A stretch of DNA of 64,000 nt from Odobenus rosmarus divergens (lineage: Eukaryota; Chordata; Mammalia; Carnivora; Odobenidae), in assembly GCF_000321225.1 (NCBI RefSeq), contig NW_004450286.1:274204-338203 (forward strand). Reading direction: 5' to 3'. Under the pieces are notes generated by a model that searched no databases, was not told the origin of the DNA, and was given only the letters and a program-made list of their open reading frames with translations. Both the position numbers and the translations under genes were made by a program. Positions 25,601 to 37,600 of the stretch are shown here, in pieces (the stretch's first letter is position 1; every line of letters begins with the position of its first letter).

Positions 25601-28600
25601 CCCACGGACATAAAGCCACTGCCCCCAGAGAAGGAGCCGACTGCTAGGGAGAGACCCCTGTGCTGCTCACTGCCGGGCCGCACCCTCGAGGCCCTCGCTC
25701 CCTGGGTGACGGTGGGAGGGGTCAGGTGACACTCTGAAGTCAGGGAGAGGAAAAGCCCCATGACATAGGCTTTGACCAATGAGAGGCAGTTAATGGGAAG
25801 GAGACAAGAGATAAACTTCTTGACTTTCTTCTCCCCCAACCTCCTGGTCTAAAATGTGGTGGCCCCATGAGGCTTCTCTGGATTCATGCTGGGTGCCTGA
25901 GCAGCCAGCCAGCTGTGTTTGGTTGCAAAGCTGTGGCCAGCCTGCGTTTGCTCTCTCCCACCCCTGCCTCACTTCCCTTTTCCCCTACTCTTGCTTCCCT
26001 AGGATGGCGCACCCTGAGATGGGATTCACACATAACAGGTGGCCTCGGGCCCTTTCTAAGAAACATCCAGCAGTGAAGGCCCTACTGTCCACCCTGGATT
26101 ACACCCTTTGCAGACCTGCAGCGGGCATTTCCTTCCTGGGTTCGTCTCGTTTGCCTGCAAGGGATGTTGGGGCCCCCTTCTCCCATTTTACTCCAGGCAA
26201 TGTAAGAACATTTGAATATTGGTTCAAGCACATTGGTAACCGTCCTGCCCCCTCCAAAGCAATCCGTCCTCTCCATCCCATAGGGCGATCTTATGTCATG
26301 CAATGTGTGGGGATGATTCATGCCACAGTTCACCTGCACTTGGGTCTGGTTCCTAGGAGCTCCCTCAAGAGGCTCCGTTGTTATTTACCACACCAGGTGC
26401 CCCACAACATGATTGATGAACATGGCCTCTACCTCCAGAGGTGAACCCAAAGACCCCAAGGGCCAGCGCCGGCCAGGCAGGAGTGGAGGGAGGAGGAGAG
26501 CCCCCGGGCAGTGGCACTGGGCCACCTCAGGGGACAGCGGAGTCTGCGTTTTGCACACCCACAGGGAGCACCAATGCTGAAGCGACGAGATGAATGAAGC
26601 CCCCCACGGCTGTGCCACATGGCAGCCCTGCTTATACAGTCCACGGAAAACCTACATCCTAGGGAGTCACTCCTGTAGGTAGGAGACTGTGTGACTCAGC
26701 AAGCAGGCAGGGCTGGAAGATGGCTGGGAGCAGCAGGGCAGGACATGATGGGATGACAGGGCCTCTCGGAACAGGGTTCTCTGCCTCAGAGGTCGGGAGC
26801 CCCAGAGGCTGGTAATCCCACAGCCCTCCGCCTGGCCGGTGGCCGCTGCCCATCCAATCAGCAACCCACTCCTTTGTTCCCTGAAGATGTGGCCACGCCT
26901 GTGTGCCCTGCACTGTGCTGGTGGCTCGGTGTTTGCCCTCTGGGAGCACGTAGCCTGGCACCGTCCTGCAGCTGGAGTGCAGCGGACACGAGGCGTGGTG
27001 GGAGGAGGGAAGGAGGGGCCCGAGGGGCTTCCTGCAGGAAGCCCTCTTGGACTGCAGCCCGAAAGGCCGGGGGAAGTTTGCCAGAGGGATATGGGGAGGT
27101 GGCGGTGCTGGCAGGGAGAGAGACCACACTCCAGGAGGCAGGAACAGCACAGGCAAAGGCCCGGGGGATGCTTCTTTGCCACTTAGGACTCGGACCCAAG
27201 TCCCTTTGTTGGAACAGACTCCCTGAGACCTTCCTTGGCATTGACAGGAATCAACTGCACTGTGCTGTGCATTCCGCCCAGACATCCCGGGAGAGGCAGC
27301 CATGGAGCCACGGCACCCACCCCTCTCTTTCAGGGTGCTGATGGCAGACAGCGGCCCCATCGGTCACCGTTCTGAATTCCCCAACCCAATGGGAGGTGAG
27401 GCCCAGCTGAGGAAGAAAGAGGAAAACTTCTGTTCCTCGTGTATCTCCTCTAAGCTCCCTGCCCTCAACCTTCTCCCTGCCTGCTGCAATCACCTGGGGC
27501 TCAGCACACTGGAAGCGGTAACACCAGAGTCATCCTTGGCATGGGGCAGGTAAGCCAAGTGGGGGCACGGAAGCCCCGCAGAGTACCAGGTAACTGCCAG
27601 TGAGCAAAACCGCTCACAGGTGGCCTGCACAGACCCCAGTCCCTTTGCTTTCAACGCAGCCCAAGGCAGAGCTAGGTTTGCTCCCATTTTATAGATAAGG
27701 AGCCTGAGGCTAATAGGTGGATGAACTGCACAGAGGCGCCTACCTGGCACATGCTGGTGGCAGATCTTCTGATGCAGGGCAGGGGTGGGGTGGGATGGGG
27801 GGACATTTAGCGGCTCTAGCTGAGGTGGCCTGCCTCACAGATGCACAGGCCCAAATGTTGTCCCTGGGATCGCACCACGTCACCAGGACGCCCCAGTGGC
27901 CAGCACTGGCAGTCCACGTGCCTTCCCAGCAGTGAGTAGGAATCGGCTTGCAGACTCTGAGGTCCCATCAGGGCAGCGTCTTCTCTCTGCCCCAGCCCTT
28001 ACAATGGGTGACCTCCCAAGCCAGCAAACGATGGGGTTTGATTTCTCTCCCCTCCGCAGTTAACTCTCTGCTCCTTAAACCCCACGGTCCATTCCCCCGG
28101 GCATTTCCACAGGGCAGTGGTTCTGAGTAGAGTTAAAGGGAAAAGGATTCGGAGAAGAGACCTCGTTTCCGTCAGCCACCCGAAATGGATGGACACGGTC
28201 CACTGACGAGCACAGAGCACGGTCCAGAGGACATGAGAATTGGGAAGAGCTGGGCAGGCTTCCAGCTTCCCCCCCTGACCTGTGCTGACTCCCGCAGAGC
28301 CCTGCCCCCCAGGCCCAGCGGAGGCGGGGCTCAAAACCCAGACCTGGGGTGCCCGACAGGTGTGGGGGAGCCCCGCTCTGGCCTGGGTGAGGGGCGCCTG
28401 ATCCCCTGGTGATGGAGATGGGCAAGTCATGTTCATCTGTTACACTCTGGCCCCGCTTGCGAACACCAGCAAAGGGGAGGGCCACTCTTCAAACACAATT
28501 TAAAAACCCACCAGAGGCAGCTGGCCAGATGTGAGGCCCATTTTACGAGGGGGAACATTTCCCCTCCTCCGCCACGCTGAGCGGCTGTGCTAAGCGTCTC

Positions 28601-31600
28601 TTCTGGAAGAATTTAATTCCGGGCTCAGCGTCCAGGTAAAGAGGTTTCTTTGGGCAGGGAGGCCCCAAAATGAGCCCGTTTATCTCTGGCAGGCCCCTGG
28701 TAAGCTGCTTCTCCCCTGAATGCTATTTGGGCACTTTGAAATAAGTGCAGCCAATTAGCCATGAGCTGCGGCAGGCTAACCCGGAGCCCGGCCGCCCGGC
28801 AGCTCGGAGGCAGTCTCGTGCAGCCCCCACCTCAAGAGCACGGCGGCAGAGGCAGCTGGCTCCTGCGGGGCGAGAAAAAGCGATTCGGGCCCGGGGGTGG
28901 CAGCTCGAGGCAGCAAAGCGTTACCTGGATCACAGGGGCATGAAATTAGCAGCAGCGAGCGGGCTGGAGCCAAGAATAGTCTGCTGCTGCAAACTTGCTG
29001 CCTTCCGATCACCAAGCTCTCGGGCCTGGGATGTGGTGGAGAGGCGCCCTCGCCCGGGCATCGGCCAGGAAGGGACCAGGGGGCAGGTGGCCCCCAGGGG
29101 TGCAGCTGGCGTCCTCCCCGTGGGTGCCGAGGCCCCGTGTTCAGGGACGCTGGCCCAGGAAAGCTAAGGGGGTCGTGGATGAACTGGGAGGGCTAGCTGG
29201 ACGATGCCTGTTCCAGGACCCAGACAGCTGAGGGACACAGGAGCCCCGATCCACCCAGGTGTGATAGGTGGCCAGGGGCCCAAGGGCAGAGCAAAGCCGG
29301 GTCAGCGTCAGACAGGTAGGGCCCTGAAGGATGCCGGCCAGATAGACCCAGCCACTCTAAGGACAGGCCCCCCTTCAGACCTGTGCGCACGGCTTCCAGG
29401 CTCTAACAGCAGCCCACTGATGCTAGGCCTCGTGGGCCATCTCCAGCCTCGGCTCTCTGGGGCCACTAAAATCTTGCTCTTCAGTGGCCCGGAGGCCCTC
29501 CTTAGCCTGCAATCCTTTTTTACATCTCCCTAGAATCCCTGCCAGAAGAGAAGCAGAGTTGCTGAGATTTTCCGGAATGAGCCTCCCTACATCCCCCCGC
29601 CTCTGTGTAGAGCCCTCTGGAGCACACCTTGTCTCCCCAGCCTGTGCTGACTTCCAGGAGACTTGCACCATGAATGTTCACCCTCGCTGCCTGCATTTTC
29701 TCTCTCTCCTTCACTGCTGGGCCTACCTTCTCAGAAAGGTAAGAGAAACCTCTCTGACTTGATGGCCTCCAGCCACAAGGCCCCTCCTTCCCTTTGCCCC
29801 AACCCCCCCCAGACAGGCAGCCCATGCCCTCAGTGCTAACACCTCACCCCCTCCCAGGCTGCTCTGGGAAAGACTCCTTCCAAGGGGCCTCTTTGCAGCC
29901 CACCAGGCCTGGTCATGCTCCTGACACCACAGCACCCCTCCCGGCTGTAGCAGGCTGAACAGTATTCCCCCAAATTCCTGTCCCCCCAGAACCTCCGAAT
30001 GTGACCTGATTTGGAAATAGAGTCCTGGCCGATATCACCAGTTAAGATGAGGTCATACTGGATCAGGGTGAGCCCCAAATGAAAGGACTAGCGTCCTCAG
30101 AAGCAGGAGAGGGCACGCAGATGGAGGCCGGGAGAGAGCCGTGCGAACAGAGGCAGAGCCCGGAATTACACCGCCAGGAGCCAAGGAATGCCAAGGACGG
30201 CTGGGAGCCCTGGGAACCTGGAAGAGGCAAGCAAGAGTCTTCCTAGAATCTTCGGGGCAGGCATGGCCCTGCTGGCCTCTTTGGGGCTTCTGGCCACCAG
30301 AATGTGCGAATAAAATGCTGTTGTTCTGAGCCACCCAGGTCTGGGCACATCAACACGGCAGCCACGGGAGCCGGCCACACCTACGCACCTGAACTCCCAC
30401 GCCACCCCTCCCCCTCCTCCTCCTCCTCCCCCCCCTCCTCCTCCACAGCAGCTTGGTGCCTCTGAGCCCCACCCTGAGTCTCCTCCGTTCCTGCACCATA
30501 TTCCTGCCTTGGGAAGCTCATCTCCCCTGGCTTCCATGAGCCCCGTACCTACATCTGTCCCTGCCTCCAGAACAATTTTCACCGCCTGCCACCCAGGTGG
30601 CCTGCTGAACCCCAGCTTCAAGCTCCCTAATCAAAGGCCTTTGAGAGCACCTTCGAGAGCACCCCCAGCCACCTGTCCCCAGGCTCCACGGTCTGCCCTC
30701 CCTTTCCTCAGTGCTCCTGCTCCAAGTTTCTCTGCTTTCCTTCACCCTCATCCCAGGTCGGTCACTTGCCGGTCCCCACATCCCTAGCAAAGGAGAGTGG
30801 CTCGCACTCCCACCCCCACTCCTGGGACTCCCCCCACTGCCCACCCCAGGCTCTAGCCCCTCCCCAGGTTCCCATCGCTCAAGCTCCTCCTCAGGCCTGG
30901 CCACCTCCTGCCTTCCTGACTCCAAGCCACGCTCACGGGTCTGGTCCTTGCCTGCCTCGCAGGGTCCCGCTGCATCCCCTGCTTCTCTACACAGCCTCGC
31001 CCCTCGGCCCTCCTCAGTCTCCTCGGTGCACGGTCCCCCTTCTTTGGCCCCCTTCCGGGACACCCCAGGGGCTCCAGTTTGGTTAAATGAGGGGGCCTGT
31101 GAGGTAAGGGAGGCCCGGAGGGGAGACTACGGATGGTGTCAGGTAGCAGGCTGAAGAGGGGTGCTTGTCTCAGAAGGAACTGGGGATCCATGGAAGAAGG
31201 CTTCTGAAGAGCACAAACATGCTCAGTGCTGGGCACAGAGGAGTCCCCTGGCCAGGGAGGGTGGAAGGAACCGAGGGGGAGGAGCAGGTGGTAGTGGGCA
31301 CGGATGGATCCATTCATTTCTTCACTTCAAGACACAGTAAAGACAGCTGATCTGCTAGAGGCCACGCACTTATTCAACAGTCATGGCTGAGCACCTTGTA
31401 AGTGCCAACATGTGCTAGAGGCCGGGAGGCCATGGGACTCTAGTGAGGGAGGCAGGAAAAGGAGTAAATAGCAAGTTCAGAAACAAAAAGACTGCATGTC
31501 ACATTAAATGCAATGAACAGGAAAACCAAGTAAGGAGCTCTAATATAGCCGGGGCGATGGAGCGGGGGAGCTGATGTTGGTGAGGGTGGTGAGCGACTGC

Positions 31601-34600
31601 CTCTTAAAGGAGCTGATGTTTGGACCTGAGGATAAGCTATGCAAGGGGTAAGGGGAAAAGCATTCTGGGCAGAGGGAACAGCATGTGGTTGGCCCCAAGG
31701 CAGGAGTGAGTTTGGTGTGTTCGAGCACCTGGCAAACCAGGCTGATCCTGGATTCAGGGAGTAAGGGAGAGAGTGGGGAGACCAGGCTGGAGGCAGGGGC
31801 AGGCCAGGGTGAACAGGCTGGGGTCAGAGTTTGGATCTTATTCTAAGTGCAACGGGAAGCCACTGCCGGATCCTAAGCGGCTGGGAAACTTGGTGCTGGT
31901 GCACAGTCACGGAGCCCTCCCCACACTCTGCTGTTCTGAGTGCTTTTCATGTATTCACTCCGTTGATGCTTATAGCACCCCTCCCAGGGATGAGTCCTAT
32001 TGCAGATGAGGAAACTGAGGCTCAGAGAGGTCAGGCACTCGCCCAAAGTCACACAGCTCAGACCCAGCTCTCTGTCTGCAGAGCTTGTCTCTTTCCCTGG
32101 CGCAGTAGACAGCCTCTTCATTCTACGTCTTAAAGGACCACCTCTGTAGCTAATGGAGAATGGTTTGCAAGGGGGGGGGGTCCCTGGGAGCCAGCAGGCA
32201 GCAAGGCTGAGGCTGGGGTGCTGGCCATGGAGAAGAGAACCAGAGGCACTTGAGACGTTTGGGAAGGTGGGGTTAACAAAACTTACTGACAGACTGAGCG
32301 TGGGGGTGGAGGACAGAGCAACACAAAGGGGACCCCCAAAGTTTCAGGCATGACCGACCTGTTACCAACAGCATGTACAGTTAACCGGGCAGTGAAGGGC
32401 GTCTGCTCTGGTGTCACCTAAGTGTGCCCAAAAAACAACCCCACCAGGATTCCAAACCCCTGAGCATGGCACCATGGTGCACCATCCCGGGAGCAGGGTC
32501 CTCCGCCTGTTCCCTCTCCTCGCCAGTCCAGCACCAGACAGGTCTTCCACAAACACTTACAGATTAATTCACCATTCTGCACGTATTTGCTGAACTCCGT
32601 AGATATTCTAGGCACATGGGTTTCAGTCCCCAAGTTCCTGCTTTCATGGCATGGATGGTCTGGTCAAGGAGACCGTCGGCAAATGCATACACAAATAAAT
32701 GAACGATATGTCAGGCAGCGATCCGAGTTCCAAACAGAAATTCAGCACAGTAGGTCCCTCTGTAACAGATCTCGGAACACTAGTGGGGAAAGACCTGTAA
32801 GGGAGTGTCTGGTCCAGGGGTGGGCAGCCAACTGCCCCTGGGGCCAAATCTGCCCGCCTCCATTTTTGTAAATACTAGAAACTGGTCAGGCCCATTTGCT
32901 GATGGATTATCTGTGGTGCAGAGCAGACTAGCTGAGAAAGAGATCACGTGCCATCTGGCCGTTTGCAGAAAAAGTCTGCCAACCTCCACCTAGTTTCTTA
33001 GATAAGGAAATAGAGCCCTAAGTCACCCAGCAAATGTGAAACACAGTAAGAAACAGAACCAGCTCTCCCGAACCTCAGGTCTTTCTACCACCAGAGGTGA
33101 GCATGGAAAATGGAAACGGGACTCCTGCCAACCCTTCCGCCCCACCCCTCCACCAAACCCCTCCCCGACAAGGCAAGCTGCTCTTTGATTTTCACCCTTT
33201 TTGTTCCCCTACCCACCCTTCAGGCTGAAACCTCAGCAGGCAGAGAAATGGCTCAGAACCAGTTCAAGGGAGGGGTCAGAGCAACAGGGAGCCTCGTCAG
33301 TCCACACGCAAGTGATCCCGACCTCTGAGGAGTGACTGCTGATTCGGGGCTCGGCCACTGCTGATGCTCAGGCCGGGCTGTCCTTCCTCTTCTGCAGCCT
33401 GACCACGTGGCCAGGGCGAGGCCTTCCAAGGAGACTCCCCGCTTATCCACACAGCCCTTGCCAGAGGGGGTGGCTTCTGCACCACCCAGAGGGCCCACAT
33501 GCTTTGGTGTCCCACAGGGCTGAGAGCGGGGGACAGGGCCCAGGGATATGGCATGTGAGTAAAGAGGAGGTGGTCAGGGGGTGCTCCAGCTGCTCTCCAT
33601 AGAAGGAAACACAGGAGAACCACCAGGAAGAGGGAGAAGTCCTGAGAAGACCCAGCCAGCACTTGCTTACCCAATATGCCTGCAGGGAGGCCGAAGCCCC
33701 AGGCTCACAGGCCGCTATAGGCCTCAGGTGAGTGCGTGTGTGCTCACAGAGGACCCCCAAGAGGCCTGCTAGGACCCCTCCCCAGCCCCCGCCACCACCA
33801 CAGACCGCTCCCAGAGGATGATCCCCATAACGAAGGCACCCGGCAAAGACTGATCTGGCTCTGCTCTCTGGATACACTTGATGATCAATCACGTTAAGGA
33901 GACACTTGAGCACTTAAGGCCCCGGGCCATGTTCTAATTTGTCGAGGAAATCGTCTCTGGATTCCAAGGACAAGTGCGGAAGGAAATAAAATCGAAGGCA
34001 GGCGGTGGGGGTGGGGGGTGGGGTGGGGAGCGATCGATAGCCCAGGGAGGGCCAGGGAGCAAGGTGCAGGTAGGGAGCCGAGGCCGTGAGCACGCACAGA
34101 GAAAATAAAAAGAGAATTTGAGAAGTCGAGGCCACCGAAGGCATGACTGACAGCATTTCAAGTCGGGCTTTTTCTCTCCCTTTGCAGGACGCAGCAAGAG
34201 CTAAACACAGAAGAAAAAGCCATCACAGGGGTATTTATTGGGAGCAGCACGCTGGCTGCGTCTGCAGCTAGAATCAGAGGGTGGACAAGGGAATAAAAAA
34301 AAATGACTCAGTTTTGGTTCTAATTTTTAAAAAAAAATGGTTTGAGAGAAGCCATCCCGCTAGCCCAAGCCACTGCGCAGCTGCGGGGGAGGGACCTACC
34401 GTCTCTGCCCCATGGCAGCACCCATGCCCTGGGCAGGAAGCCTGGAGCCCTGTCCCCTCCTGCTGACCCCTGGACTGTCTCTGCCATCTCCCCTTCTGGG
34501 ATGACAGGGCTCAGACCAAATCCTGCCTTGATTTGGGTTTAGCACCATGCTTTGGAATTCTGCTCTTAAAAAGTGGATTGCCAAGTGGAGTCCACCATGC

Positions 34601-37600
34601 GTGTTTTCCATTTGGAGAAACCTGAGTGGCTCTAGGATTGGTCTGCAGGAGCATCACGTTCCACAATGGTGCAAGCTTCTCAAGGAACAGCAGGTAGCAC
34701 AGAGAAGTGGTTCCCCGATATACCAGGAGCACCTGGCAACAGTAGCTCAGGCCCACCGTGAAGAGAAGGAGGCAGCACGGCAGGATCTGGGAATCTGGGC
34801 ATCTGCCAAGTGTGCCAGGAAACATGATGCAGACTCAGACACCCCTGGGTCACAGCCCCGCTCTGGGCTTCACAGCCCTGGGCCATCAGCAAGTTACTTA
34901 TTGCTTCCGCTTTCCTCCCCTGTCAAATGCGGGCAAAAACGCATCCTCATGGCCGGCTGGAGGCAAACAGGCAGAGCGGGGCTTTTCAAATTACAGTTGC
35001 AGCCCCACTAAAGAATATGAAATCCACCTAATGGGTCATGACTACAGTTTTGTTTCCTTTTATCTTTGGCTGCCTTCTCTCCTGTTCCTAAGGATGAATC
35101 ACCTGCATTCTTTTTTTCTTTAAAGATTCTATTTATTTGAGAGAGAGTGAGCGAGCACTAGTTGGGGGGGTGCGCAGAGGGAGAAGCAGACTCCCCGCCA
35201 ATGCAGGGCTCCATCCCAAGGACCTGAGATAGGGACCTGAGCCGAAGGCAGACGCTTAACCGACTGAGCCCCCCAGGCGCCCTTCACCTGCATTCTTTTC
35301 TGCCCCCCCCCCCCCCGCCGCCGTGCCCCAGAGCCCACGCCCTCTGCTCATGGACCTCACTCGCGGAGCGCACAAGCTGGCTGCCGTTTCTCCTGAAGAA
35401 AAAAAGAAAACCAAACCAGAAAATCCAGCCCCTATCTTGACCACAAGTTCCCTGGAACTCCCGTCTTGCTCCTCTCGCATGAGTTAGAAAGCTGCCTCCA
35501 GGTCCCTCCCCCATCCCCCACCCTCCAGCTCTGTCCGGCGTCTACCCCTCCTCCTCCGCACTGCTCCCCAGGGCCACCGCAGACCTACACAAGGTTAGAG
35601 GTTAAATCCAAAGGCAGCTCTCCATCCTCAGCCCAGCTGGGTTTAGCCACTTAAAAGGTCATCATGGATGATCACCGGCTCCTCCTTGAAAACTCCAGCC
35701 AGAGACTGTTCTTGCGTGCGGATGCTGCCATTTCCGTTACAGACGTGGAAGTCTTGCCGGTGAGGTATGCACGGGGCAAAACCAGTCTGGAAACACTCGA
35801 AAGCACTGGCCTGGAGCACAGGGTTGAGAGCATGTGACAGTCTGGGTTCAGACAGCCCAGTTTGAGTCCTAGCTGTCACTTCCTTTCTGCTTGGGAACAA
35901 GTTACATTTTTTGAGCCTTGGTTTCCTTCTCTGTAAAATGGGTATAATACCTATCCCTTGCGGCTATAGCAAGGAAAGGGATAATGAAAATAAAGCCTCT
36001 GGCACACGGCCCGTTGTTGAATAAATCCTGAACGAACCAGCGCCTTAGCACATGGTGGGAGCTTCTCTCCCGGTGACATCTGGGTCTGGAGGGGAGCTTT
36101 GACAACCTGCCCTGGAGGAAGTTCTTCCAGAGAACTCTCATCACGTAGCCTAAGTCTATAGGGTGGGTGCTCTGGTGAGGGGCAGAGAACAGCTCCTCAT
36201 TACCCCCATGAGGTAACCTTTCACTTGGATCACGGGGCTGTATGTTGGCCTCACCTGGGAACTTAAAAATGCTTGTGCCCAGGCCCCTCCTTCAACTGCA
36301 CCAGAACCGGGTGGGTGGTTGGGGCAGGCGGGTGGGCTTTAAAAGCTCCCCAGAGGATTCTAGCCTATTCCACCAGGGTAGCTGGAGAGGCCAGAAAGCA
36401 TGCTGGTTAGCAGCACAGGCTCTGCTCACCTCCAGACTGCTCCCGAGCCCAGTTCTGTCGCTTGCTAGCAAATGGCCATGGGTCAGTGAGCCTCAGTTTC
36501 TCCATCAGGAAACTGGGGAAGATAGTCCCTAACTCAGCAGGTTATCCTGCAGATAAAGATGGTAGGTCCAAAGGCAGGTAGGCATGGGCTTCATGGCAGG
36601 GACTTTGTGAAGTCAGCAGGTCATTGCCAAGACCTCTGATAATCTGTCTTCCAGTTTCCTCTTCTCCAAACTAGTTCATCCTGGTTCCTCTTAACCCCAC
36701 GTCTCTGAATTGGGATGTCTGCCCTTGTTCGTAAGGATAGACTTGTAACTCATGCTCTCCCGCCTTTTTGGGGGGTGCTGAGGGGTTGGGCCAGGACTAA
36801 GGTGCTGTAATGAGGGGATGTCCTAGGACCCCCCACCCCCGCCCCGCTTAACCAGGCCAGCCTGGGTCCCTTCCCTATAGAAGAAATCTCACTTCAGGGA
36901 GGGGGGTGGAGGGATGGGGTAACCAGGGGATGGACATTAAGGAGGGCATGTGATGTAATGAGCACTGGGTGTTATACAAGACTGATGAATCACAGACCTG
37001 TACCTCTGAAACCAATAATACTTTATATGTCCATTAATTGAATTAAAATTAAAAATTAAAAAAAAGAGAGATCTCACTTCATGTCTATGCCAACCCACAT
37101 GAAAGTGGCCACTGTGGTGGTGGCCACTATGACCCCCAGATCTTCTTCTGCTCCTTTGCAGACCCATGCCATCCCTATCTTGGATTGAGGTGATGGGGTT
37201 TCCTCCCCAGCCAAACAAGAACTAATGCAACAGATTTTTCTTGTTGCTGTTATGTGCTGGGCACTGGGTTAGCTGTGCCCAGGGCACAGGGATGTACGGC
37301 AGGAGAGCTGCATTCTCTACTGCAAAGAGTTCACAGTTTAGTGGGGGAGGCAGGCCCATCAGGGAACTGGGTACTCTCATCACAGATAATAATACCCCTG
37401 CCTCACACAGGTGCCGTGCGGTTAAATGAGCTAAGGCCGGCGGAGTCCTGAGCAGTGGCCCCCTCACGACAGACACTCAATACCATGACTTGTGTGGCAA
37501 GGGCCAGAGGGGAAGTGGGCTCTGGGGACCCAGATGAGGATCCCCCTAACTCAGAAGGGTGGCAGCAGGAGAGATTCCACTCCCTCAGACCGGGCTAGTG

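Noticed and set aside
25854..26444. A plus-strand open frame of 196 codons in intron 2
   Set aside because: No family motif and no splice or transcript evidence; GC-rich intronic sequence gives such frames by chance.
26659..27360. A minus-strand open frame of 233 codons in SLC29A3 intron 2
   Set aside because: Overlapping frames of similar length exist on both strands and the product is of low complexity, with no recognisable domain.
33064..33080. A CTCF-like word, ccaccagaggtgagc
   Set aside because: It misses two core positions, including the invariant C, and is too weak to report as a site.
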